Source: Tetraselmis striata
Taxonomy: Eukaryota; Chlorophyta; Chlorodendrophyceae; Chlorodendrales; Chlorodendraceae
Assembly (NCBI GenBank): GCA_006384855.1
Contig: VCJN01000768.1
Span: 1 to 64,000 of the forward strand
Reading direction: 5' to 3'
DNA: 64,000 bases
The translations under genes were made by a program, and so were the position numbers. The notes under the pieces were generated by a model. That model saw only the letters and a list, made by a program, of their open reading frames with translations. It had not been told where the DNA came from and made no database searches. Each line of letters starts with the position of its first letter. Position 1 is the stretch's first letter. Below are positions 32,460 through 43,600 of the stretch, piece by piece.

Positions 32460-33973
32460 GATGTGGCATGAACAGCGTGGGGTCGAGACCGCGCAGTACT
32501 GCCTGACCTCCGTAGGATTATATTCCCTCCGAGCGGTGGAGTACAGGATGCGCGGGAGCTGAGGCGGGGGTAAGAGCCCGTGATAGCGGCGCTCTAGAGC
32601 CGGTGGATAAGGAATCCGGCGTAAATGTAACCATTCGACTCCTTTAGCGATACCGTCACGTGTGTGGAGCTGTACTCACCAGTCGCCTGCCGCGCCTTGC
32701 CCTCGATGCTCTAGGCACCAGGCTGGAGGTCGCGCCGAGGTTGAAAACGCGGGGCATTCCAGCTGATGCTGCGGCAGAGAGGATCGACACCTGGAGAGGT
32801 TGCTGTTTTGTATGGGGCGAGTAGGGAGTATGTCAGAGAGGCTGACAAAGAGACACTGAGTCCGCAACCAAAGCCCGTGTAGCGCCCGCTCACTCGTCGG
32901 CAGTGGTATCATCGACGTTATCCGGATGTCAGGTCTTGTATGTTTCACAGCGATGCCTGCGGCCTGAGCCCCTTATGCCACTCGTGCCTAAGGACTGAGA
33001 AGGGCCGATTGCCACAGAAAGCCGGCAACCCGCAATTGCCGTCGCGGACGATAGCGTTTTGAGGGCGAGCCCTGACGATCTTGCTGTTGCGCGAGCGGCG
33101 GCGTCGTGTACGTGCTGGTGCACGTAGTTTCAATTGTGGGATAGCGCGATAAGTTCGTAACGAAGCGATGGGTCATTCGTGAGAAATGCTGACTGTCACA
33201 GAAACCCTAATCGACGTACGTACATACCGCCCCCTTGTCCGCGCTGCCGCTGAAAGGGGCGGAGGTCGGCCCGCGTCTGCGCGGCGGTTGGTCGACTCGA
33301 ACGCTTGGGGATGCCATCACCGGCATCAATAGCGGCGCGTCGTTCCTTCTCAAAGAGACAGCAGAGCCGTGCTCCGCGACGGCAGCAAGGGACAAATCCA
33401 GACGGAAGGCCCAGCCATTTCATTCTGGTATCTCTCCCTGCTTCCGGTCTTACCGCACAGGCACAGGGTGTCAACCCGGGCCCTGTCGGCCGGGCTCTCC
33501 GTGCTCAGGGCGTTCAACATGCCGTCGCAGTGCCACCTCGCAACAGGGAGGAGGCCGCTAGGGGTGCGGGCGTCCCTGACAGCGATGAATTCTACTGGCC
33601 GCCTCGCCACGCGACACACTTGCTTGTGGAGGAACAGGTATAGTGGGGCCTCCCGCCACAGCCCGCTGCGAGTTTGCGGTCGCTTGTGTTTCGTGGCGCT
33701 AGAAGCGTGGACAAATAAACGCACTGCCATCTACGTAATACAACTGAGAAGCCGGGCAACGCCTTAACGACTTATTAGATAGCCAGGGACGACCCAAAGA
33801 TCCAGATTTAACATTCACTGTTCCACATCACTCCGTTAGGAGACACGGATCTCCTGAGCACATGGAGGCCATGGACACCCACATTCCACCAGCCAGATGT
33901 TCACTTTTGTCCATGAACTTTTTTGCTACATTCGGTTTCCCCTTCCCCTTGCATGAGGGCAATGATGGCATGA
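32460..33973. other. Spacer upstream of the MscS-like gene
   Basis: No gene is called with confidence. Two plus-strand frames between 33305 and 33767 are open and Arg/Ser/Ala-rich. One of them could be a transit-peptide exon of the following gene, since a GT donor (CAGGTATAG) lies at about 33639-33640. Confidence 0.35.
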
Positions 33974-36376
33974 ATGCTGAGATTCGTGTTCGTTGGTTTC
34001 TGCAGCTCATCCTGGGCCGGAAGAGGGGCGATGCCACAGCGCAGCCGACCTCACACCATGCGGCGGCATGCCCCCGGTAGGGACACCGGTACGGCCGGCC
34101 GCCTTGCGGTCCGGGCCAGCGTGCTTGCGGATGCCACGGGCATATTCACCACCATCAAGGGCAGCGCCCTAGCAGTGCCCAAGCACATAATCGGGAACCT
34201 GAAGTGGCCGGAGAAAATGGTGATCGGGAACGTGCAGACCGACTGGGCGCTGTCGGATGGGTGGGTCATCCCGGTGTACTGGATGGCCGTCAAGCCGACA
34301 GTCATCATCCTCTTCTCTCTCTGCCACGCCGTGCTGAACCCAAACGAGATCGGCAAGAAGAGGGACGCGCTGCTGCGCACCGAGATCGGGGAGCTGCCCC
34401 AGTGGGCGCCTGCACGCGTGAAGGCGCAGCTCGCGCTGGTGGCATGGAACATCGACAAGTACAACACGTCGTGGGTCTGCTGGGTCCACCGCCCTCTCAA
34501 GCTCCTGGCCATCCCCATCGCGATCAACTTTCTGATCGACCAGATCCTCAACGTGGTGTTCACATACAAGCTGCTGAAGAGTGCGCAGCTGAAGAATGTC
34601 GCGGCAATTGCCGCGCAGGTGGGCCCCCGCCAGCCACTCCTCCGCACGTTGCCGAGCAGCCCATCCCCCCCATGCCCACCAATCTGCCCAGGCGCTCACC
34701 AACACGCCGGGCTTTGCAGGCCTCCCGCGTGAGCTTTGTGGTGTGGGGCGGGGCGATGGCTATCTACTTGAAAGACAGGTGCAGCCCCCTCGCGCTGATG
34801 CTTCTCCAAATGCGCGCATGCCCCCCTTTGCACGCCTCGGCAACCCACCCCTGATGCCCAGCTGATGAGACTGCCGGTCCGCCATCATCCAAACTAAATC
34901 AATCTGGTCAAACTCAATCACATTCTGCGGGCCATCATATCGCTACATCATGCCACTTTGCACAGCGGCGGCGTGCCACCCGGGTGCTCCGATGTGCACG
35001 CCGACGCCCTGAACGCCGCGGTGCCTGGGCACAGGATGCTGGGCCCCGCCCTGTCGAAGAACAAAGCCGGCCGGCAAGTGCTGCCTGCCCTCAGCAAGCT
35101 CTCCTCGATTGCCGTCTTTGTGGGCGTGGCGGTGGCGGTCCTGAAGGTAAGTGGGCGCGGGTGCCGTGGCATGGATGCAAATCACTGAGGGCATTCAGCG
35201 AAGGGGCTGTGTATTCGCATGAGTGACGCGGAGAAGAGGCCCGGGGCGGGGTGGGGGGGGGGGGGGGGGGGGGTCATGAGGTCATGAGCGTATAGCCCAG
35301 CGTGTGATCCATGCTCACAGCGGCGGATTGCTCGCAGGCATTCGGGCTTTCGCAGGAGTCGCTGGGGCTGGCGGGGGTGACGGCCGGAGCGGTGGCCCTC
35401 GCGGCGCAGGGCTTCCTCAAGGAGTTCATGACCTCCCTGGTGCTCTGCCACCCGGAGGCCCCCTTTGTGGTGGGCGACTTTGTGTCGGTGAGCGGAGTCA
35501 CCGGCGCCATTACCTACATTGGCTGGCTCAACACGACGGTCTGCCGGCCGGAGGGGCCGGTGGTGTACATCCCCAACAGCCAGATCCTGGGCGCCAACGT
35601 GGTCAGCATCACGCGCTCCCCTTTCCGACGCATGGACGAGTCCTTCCCCGTCATTGCCGAGGACCCGCTGAGGGTGTTTGATGCGGTGGAGGAGATCCGG
35701 CTGTGGATTGCCAACTCTGGTCTCACCCTCCCTGGCAAGGTGGGATCGCTTGGCTGCCGCCTCTTTTGCCCATGTCAACCATGGCTTGGGCTGCCATGGA
35801 GATGCAGGAGACCCCTTTGTTTTGCTCCCCTCCCCCCCCCCCCCCCCCCCATCGCTTTGCCTGGCTGTCGCGTTGTTTTCTTTGGCTCATCCTGCCGGCT
35901 GTTTGCGGGCCTGCAATGAATGGGGCTTCTCCGGGTTTTGATTCCAGCCTACACGTTGTTAGGACAGCCGCCATCCTCTTGATGCGGCGCCAATCTTGCT
36001 GTTAGGTTGATCTCTTTTACGGCCACGAGTCCTGCCGGGCACAGAGCTCCCGCATGGCGGCGGATTGCTGCTGACCGTCTTGTGTCTTGGCCTGTGCTCC
36101 GTCACCCAGGATATATTTGTGCACGTGTGGGGCGCGCACAACTCGGGGCTGATGCTGCGCCTGGAGTGCTGCTTTGCCGGCTCCGCTGGCTACCTCCCCG
36201 CCGGACGTCAAGCCGAGCTGGACGGGCGCCACGCGGTCATGCGCGCCACCATCGAAATCCTGGCCAAGCACCAGTGCGTCATCTGGACACTGCGCTCTTC
36301 GGCGCCGCTCCCGACCGGCGCGCCTCTTCCAGAGGGCTCCCTCGCCTCTCAGGACGGCGGCGCCTCTCCTCAATGA
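33974..36376 (+). CDS. MscS-like mechanosensitive ion channel
   Basis: Five exons join in phase: 33974-34618, 34720-34778, 34966-35146, 35338-35739 and 36110-36376, for 517 residues. Several membrane helices come first, including Trp-Val-Ile-Pro-Val-Tyr-Trp (about 95), Ile-Ala-Ile-Asn-Phe-Leu (about 180) and Ala-Val-Phe-Val-Gly-Val-Ala-Val. Then come the pore helix Val-Thr-Ala-Gly-Ala-Val-Ala-Leu-Ala-Ala-Gln-Gly-Phe-Leu and the MscS beta domain with Pro-Phe-Val-Val-Gly-Asp-Phe-Val, Ile-Gly-Trp-Leu-Asn-Thr-Thr and Val-Tyr-Ile-Pro-Asn-Ser. Plant MSL2/3 and Chlamydomonas MSC1 are chloroplast channels that release osmolytes under hypo-osmotic stress. The basic N-terminus here would suit an organelle, though no firm prediction is possible. 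TGA stands directly before ATG 33974, and a strong acceptor (TTGGTTTCTGCAG) ends at 33995, so the true first exon may lie upstream. Two introns carry long G or C runs. Confidence 0.9.
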
Positions 36377-39300
36377 TCCCCCTCGTAGGAACACGTGCTT
36401 CAAGGTGCACTCATGCAGCCAATGCACGCACCACTTTGTCTCCAGAGAAGAGCGTAACTCATGGACGATGGGCCACGTAATAAACAGTCACGGAAGCTGG
36501 GTGGAGTTTGGCATTGCACCTCGTGTGAACGATGCGGTCCACCTGCAGTACGTACAGGTGCCAACGCCGTGCCAAGAACACTGCGAGCAAACAGAAGGTG
36601 CTGTACCTGTCAGGGGCCAAATATATTGGCGAAATCTCGTGCTGGCTATGTACCGCAGCTCGGTACTGAGGCACGTGCAGCTCTCCACGGGCGCCATCCA
36701 CGGAGTACCATACTGCACAAGCGCCGCCTAGTACTCTATTCGACAATGTGCCTCACTGGATCCCCGAAAACCAGTTCTGCAGCGGTATGTATGAGCCCTT
36801 GTTTCTCTCGCGAATCGGAAAGACGTCAGGCCTGAAACAGCGGTGATCCAGAGAGAGAGAGAGACAGACCCGGGCTTGAACCTTGCTTTGGACCTCGAAT
36901 GAGGCGATGGCTAGATCGGCCAGGCCTGACCTCCGATGGCATGTGGATGGCGTCGTTGGAGTAGGATTGCGGTAATATCCTGGACAGACAGGGTTCCGGC
37001 CTTGCCGGTCTGCGCATACTTTTCTCAGCCCCCAAACTCGATATTGTTGCGAATAATTCAGCAACCAGCATCAACCAAGAATCAACCCCGGGGCTGCTTC
37101 TCTTTCACTCTAGGATTGCGTCCTGGCTAACCATTACATGCCCGAAGGTGGCAATTAATTTGAAACACTGGTGACTGGCCATGTTGAAATTTGCCACCCT
37201 TGTAGCGTTGCAATCAACCTGAGTTCTCGAGTACTCTTACCACCAGGACGATATGTCATACGCACCGGTCCGGCCCGGCCGGTACCACCCCGCAATTGCC
37301 TGATAGCAGCAGGCCGCGCGTGCTTGATGATATATATATGATGAAAGTAACCCCTATATATACGCTCGTTGTACTCCTCGTACTACATAACGCGTATGTA
37401 GCAATCCGTAACGTAATCTTATCGCCGTGCATCGATCCTCATTCCCGTATAGAAAAACAATGCACATTTCCTGAATAAATGGGCAGTACCCAATTAAACA
37501 ATGTCCTTAGCGACTACTACTGTCCGATATGGAAATTTATTACATCCATGATGCGAAGACGATAGACAACAAGCCCAAAGCGGCACTCTGGCCATTTGCA
37601 CTCATTTGCGCAAGTGGTGTGAGCATGCCGGTCAAGAGCAGGCACATAAACAGCAAAGCAGGCTATATGCGCACCGAGCTCGCGGTGCATTGAAGATGTG
37701 TCTATACTAGGGTTTGAAGGGTATATGCAGAAAGCCCAGCCGCGGAGGAATAGGGTACGGCTAGGGTAGTTGGGAGGAGGTTCCAAAAATCAAAAAAGAA
37801 AAAGGAGGGGTACCACGCCAAGTAAATTAGGGACTTGGCCTGCTTCAGAGGGCTGCATGCTACGCGGGCTACGGCCGACCCTATGCGGGTTTGTGCAGCC
37901 GGGCCCGTAAGACAGCTGGCCTGTGTAGTTGGAAAACCGGCGTAACAAATAAGGGTGTATCAAATTTCAATTTCAATAGGGTTTGACGGCCAACATTGCG
38001 ATAGAAAGCAAGTCAGGAAGTACGTTGCATGCTTGTTTGAAGAAGATGCCGCAAGGGAATGCAACGACATACGGAATGCAGCTGACGCATACCATGTACA
38101 GCAGCATCCCAGGCAAATAAGGTCAGTTAGTGCATGGTTAGTGCAAGTTGGTCTTTAATGGGTTGCGCGGTGGTGTTTTATTGGCCCTGGGGCGTGTTTC
38201 CCGTCGATGTATGATATCGCCATTGATGTAGTGTTGTATGCCGTTGCAAGCAGCAGCACGGCATGGGAAAGGTCGTGTCGTTGATAAATAAGATCAAAAC
38301 GGGTGCCGGTGTTGTGATATGCACATGAATTATTCAACAGCAACATGTATCATATCGCGTTTTTCATTGCGCAGATGGGCACAAGGGCATAATGCAGTGT
38401 GACCGAACACGGTTGCATTGCAACATGGCGTCATGGGCTACTATACAGCAAAACATGATAATGCTGGTCATTTTGGGCACAATATATCATGCTGACACTC
38501 AGAATTACTGACAGCAACACGTGCCAATATTTTGTCATGTGCTGGGGGAGGGGGGATAATTGTTTTCTCTCCCATCATAGCTGCGCCGAAAGATGGTGTA
38601 CAAGTATAGAATACCACCTCCATGTTGTGATGAACGTCGCGTCAACATGGTGCCGGAATTCTTGTACATGAATTTTGTCAGCCAGCAGGCTACCGCGGGT
38701 ATTACACAATAATTGCTTGTATCTGCAATCATACGCTGGATGAGTTGTCGCATTATTCCGTTTCATATCCGATCGCGCCTTGAAAAATATTAAAGTATAC
38801 GGGTACTAGATAATATGTAGCGGCGACTACGATGTAATAATAATAATATGGGCATGCAAGCACTCTAAATCATGCATCGCCGTGGCTGATGCGTATTACG
38901 CGGGCGGTGTGTATTTGTAACTCATTCGCGCCGTTCTAGGTTGATTCGTCAACCGAGCGCGTAGTCTTTGTTCTTTATTGGCGCAGTGGTTCATCTGAGA
39001 GCCGCACCGTTGCGCGCTGCCATCTGCTAGGTCCGGGTTAATGTTGTCAATGCAGCAAGAGCGGTTGGATTTGGCGTGCGTCAAAAATCGAAAATGCAAT
39101 TATAAATTTATATGGATAGTAAATGCGTAGTTATAGCGGGAAAATCCACCGTCCCCTTCACACGAGTCCCAGGCCCTTTGTTCGCCAAATCCAAGTAAAT
39201 CCAAGTTTACGAATGGTAATTTACGAATCCAAGTTTATGAAGAGCGGCTGAATATGGGTTTATTACTTGAAATACTGGAATGTTTCACATTTATGCTCAG

Positions 39301-39595
39301 CCTTTATCGGGATTCTAGGAGTCAAGCAAGCCCTTTGGCCCTAACAAGTGTCCTACACGAGTGGTACTTGCGCCACATTGAGCGTTTCCACGACCCTCAA
39401 AACAAATGGGGTTGGTTCCCGCACGTGCCGACACGCATGCATAGACCATTGCATGGTGAGATGGCCATGGATGGGTCACTCTGGAAACACGTCAGCAAAG
39501 ACTGAGGCTAGGGCATTGTTGGGAGGGGTGGGCTTATGGTGGGGTGCGCATGTGCATGATGTGCCGTGATACCATTGCCACTGCAGTGCTGCTGC
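36377..39595. other. Spacer, no gene seen
   Basis: Only short frames in all phases. It holds a GA microsatellite near 36849-36870, a TAGCGACTACTACTG motif at 37508, and a (CAATTT)-like tail at 37961-37977. The 83-codon plus frame at 39254-39505 is open but has no motif. Confidence 0.45.
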
Positions 39596-39600
39596 CTTGT

Positions 39601-39957
39601 TGTTAGGGTTGCGCCTAGCGACTACCCTAATACCACCATAAACCAGTGACGCCGAGATTATGGCCAAGTATTCAGCACGCGCATGTACTGCTGTACTGAT
39701 ATTTCAGCACGCGTATTATTTACTGGTACTTCCACAACCAGACGCCAGTAATATTCCTTGTAACATACAGTACGCGCTACAACTCCTTAATCATCATGAT
39801 ACTAGCTGCCTGTCCGCGGTGCCGAGTCGGACCGCTATAGGATAAATATCGAATGCCACCAGCAACTTGTAAGAGATTACATTCAGCAACCAACTCAATT
39901 CGCCAAACGCTACGAGTAAGAGCCATGTTTCACTAAGTACTGCCACGAGTACTTACA
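39601..39957 (+). repeat. Left LTR of the chromovirus
   Basis: 357 bases, TGTTAGGG ... ACTTACA. It is nearly identical to the right LTR, lacking a TTA near its start and a 6-base block at about 39805. It contains TAGCGACTA at 39614. Confidence 0.9.
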
Positions 39958-40112
39958 CTGGTTTCGGCTTCCTGTTACGATCCATCTCCACTTGCCGACC
40001 CACCGCGACCTGCTCTCGCACGCACGACGATACATTCGCGGTTTCGCAGGTCCTTTTCGACCCTTGGTAACGATTCTGTACCCTTCAACCTTTATCCGAG
40101 TCGCGTGTCGCC

Positions 40113-40676
40113 ATGGCATCGCACCGAAGCGCCCGTCAAGCCGGTTACCCTCCCGGTGGTCCACCCGTCGAGCAGTCTATGCGTCAAATTGTCGAGAAGA
40201 AGATGCTGGAAGCCCGCGTTGTGGCGCCAACCCAAAACATCTCTCGCAAGCTCGCCGACGTTCATGATGTCCAAGCAGTCAAGGCCTTTCTGGAGAACTA
40301 CGCGCGACACGGCAAGACCCGTCGGAGACTTCGCGCGTGACATCGGCGCCAAGCCGAGCGACCCCAAGATAGCTACATGTTGTGTCGACTTGCAGCGCAA
40401 GCTACAAGCCGCATTTGCCTTGTTGCATAATGAACCTTCGCTGTGCCTGAGTATTTGCAAGTGCAACGTATTTTGCAGGTGATTCCCAAGCACGAAAGAG
40501 CCGAGGTGCAAAAGATGGCTAGCCACGCCAACGAGACTGTTTCGACTCAAAGTAAGTCCATGCAAAATACATGCAGTGGCAGCTAATAAGCTAGCCAAGC
40601 AAGTCGACAAGATCGACTTACACAAAAAACAAATGACGGTGTTGAGCGAAATGCCAACCTGTGCCTCTCAATGTAA
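40113..40676 (+). pseudogene. Broken gag of the chromovirus
   Basis: ATG 40113 opens a frame (Met-Ala-Ser-His-Arg-Ser-Ala-Arg) with an amphipathic stretch up to a stop at 40338-40340. The overlapping +1 frame then carries on (Phe-Ala-Arg-Asp-Ile-Gly-Ala-Lys-Pro) to about 40480, and a third frame shows Pro-Lys-His-Glu-Arg-Ala-Glu-Val-Gln-Lys near 40485-40560. At least two frameshifts are therefore present. The remaining length (under 190 codons) is short for a Ty3/gypsy gag, and no CCHC knuckle is seen. The part up to about 40350 is much more GC-rich than what follows. Confidence 0.6.
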
Positions 40677-43600
40677 TTGAGACAATCGACATTGACATGT
40701 CGCCGAGTCCATGCAAAGAAATTGCATGTGAGTCCATGCAAACATGCATGCACTGCCAGACTGCCCGCTCAGCCCCTGCATGAGATCGAGGATACAGATG
40801 TCGACATGGTTGAGCATTGCGCTCCCGCGGCACTGAACCCCTCCGACTCACAACCTGAGCATGAAGCTCATGGGTGTTCCTGTGCTCATTCACACCTCGT
40901 TGCCGACATCGAGGACGAGACAGGGTGCAGAGAAAATGTCGACAAAAATGTCAAAGACAAAAAGACGCATGCTAAACTGCATGCCAAACTGACTATCATG
41001 CAAAAGAGATCTCGAGTGCGCAGAATGCGTACCAAAAACAGTAATCAAAAGAATGACACTGAAATTGACAAATATGCAAAACCAAATGCATGTCCAACTG
41101 ACTCTGTTGTGTGTGACCAAGCAGAATTCAAGAGACTGAATTATGCCTATGGTCCAGTCACTTTTGATGCCTGTGCCTCAGCATATGATGCTGTCTGTTC
41201 AGATTATTGCAGTGCTGAAAAACCATTTCTGCAACAAAATATCAAAGGTAAAACTTTGTTCATCAATCCAGTGTATGATGACACAGCCCTGCCTATCTTG
41301 CAGCATTTTGAGATGCAAAGACAAGAGTCACCTTTTGACACAAGAGGTATTATTGTTATGCCCAGATGGTTCTCACAATTAGGACAATCCTGGAAACCAC
41401 TGCTTTCAAAATATAAGAAAATTCATAGCTACCCGCCTGGAACATATCTGTTTCACACACCCAGTTCAGCGACTGATACTGAACCTATGGGACCCACTGA
41501 GTGGTATGTTGATGTCTACCTGGCTGACTACACTGTTGAGGAACGTTCAGCCCAGGCAATTAATGACGTCGTTACCACTGAGGAACTCAAAACCATGCTG
41601 GCTGAACAGCAAGGTAAGGAATATAAACCAAAAGCCACAAAGTCCCACCAGTCACGTATGATGACAGAGAAATGTTTTGTTACCAGCAAGTCTGATCATG
41701 ACTTATTGCTGTTACACCCAACATGTGCTGAATTTAATATAACACCTTCCGTACTGGTTGACAGCGGTGCTACTTTGAACTTTGCCAGCACCAAGTATGT
41801 CAAAGAAAATAAAATACCAACTACACCACTTCAAAACAAAGTAAGAGTTATTCTTGCTGATGGTAGAATGGTTCTCGCCTCACAAAAAATCACCCTTGAA
41901 TTAAATATCAACAATTACACAATACCCATTGACTTCACAGTCACACCGTTACAACATAATTTCAATCTGGTTTTAGGGATGCAATTCCTGAAACAACACA
42001 ACCCACATGTTGATTGGGAATCTGGTCTGATGACATTTTCCACAGGACTAAAAGTCCAATGCCAAACAGAGCCCCGCCAGGCTAATGTCAGAATGGTTCA
42101 TGCTAATGCCATGGCCAGAGAAATTGCCAAGCATGACCCTGACACAGTTTATTTCTGCGCCATTGTTAAACAATACAATGCCACCAAAGAGAGTGATGAG
42201 CTCGATATTGATGATGAGATAAATACAATTAACACTGACCAGTCTGCAGCTTATACCGCTCAGATCAGAGACTTATTGCGAAAGCATAAACCAATATGCT
42301 CTCCGCTTGACAACCTTCCACAATTACGCCCTGGTCTTGATCATGAGATCCCTCTTGTTCCTGATGCTCAAGTTCCTGCAGGAAAAATATACAGATTATC
42401 ACCTGCAGAATTAGAGGAACTAAGAACACAACTGAATTCTTTTCTTGAGAAACAGTTCATACAGGAGTCCTTCTCTCCATATGCAGCTCCTGTTCTCTTC
42501 GCCCGCAAGGCCAATGGCGGTCTGCGCATGTGCATTGACTACCGTCAATTGAATAAGTACACCAAAAAGGTTGAGTTCCCTGTTCCACCTGCTGATGCAT
42601 TACTTGATATGCTATCTGGTGCTATTGTCTATTCAGCTCTTGATCTCGCCTTGGGTTATCACCAACTCCGGATTAATCCACCTGATGTTCCGAAGACAGC
42701 GTTCCGAACTGTCTATGGCCAATTCGAGTGGCTAGTAATGCCATTTGGACTCACCAGTGCTCCCTCCTCTTTTCAACGCCTGATGACATCTATACTCCAG
42801 CCACACAAGCATACCTTTATACTTGTATACCTGGATGATGTCTTGATTTTTAGCAACTCGCTTGAGGAACATTTGCAACATTTGGACACAGCTCTTACTA
42901 TGCTCGAGTCTAATGACATTAGACTACGATTACAGAAATGCTGGTTTGCCAAGAATGAACTAGAATACCTTGGACATATGGTATCACACGCTGGCCTAAG
43001 ACCCTCGCCTAATAAAATCAAGGCTGTTCAGGATTGGCCCAGGCCTAAGAACGTTCAGAATGTCCAACAATATCTTGGTTTCTGCAATTTTTACCGACGC
43101 TATGTGCGCAATTATTCTGCTATTGCAGCATCGTTATATGCCCTCACAAGAAAGGATAACATATTTGATTGAACAGTTGAATGCCAAGCTGCATTTGTAA
43201 AACTGAAGCAAGCCTTGTGCCAGTCCTCAGTGCTGGCAAGCCCTGTCACCGGCAAAGATGCTGAGTTTGCAGTGGCTACTAACGCCAGCAAATATGCCTT
43301 AGGTGCAGTTCTGCTCCAGGCTAATGCTGATGGCCACTTACACCCATGCAGCTATTATGCAAAGACATTGCAGGCTGCACAAACAAATTATCCCACCTAT
43401 GACCAAGAGATCTTGGGTGTGGTATGTGCTCTGAAAGAATGGCGCTGCTACTTGGAAGGCAGTCGCCGTATTACAGCTATAACTGACCATGCCACATTGA
43501 GGCATTTGCCTACACAGGAAGGACTAGGCAGACGCCATGCCCTATGGTTACATGAAATTTCATCATACATGGCAGTCAACCCACAGACTAATGAACCTGT

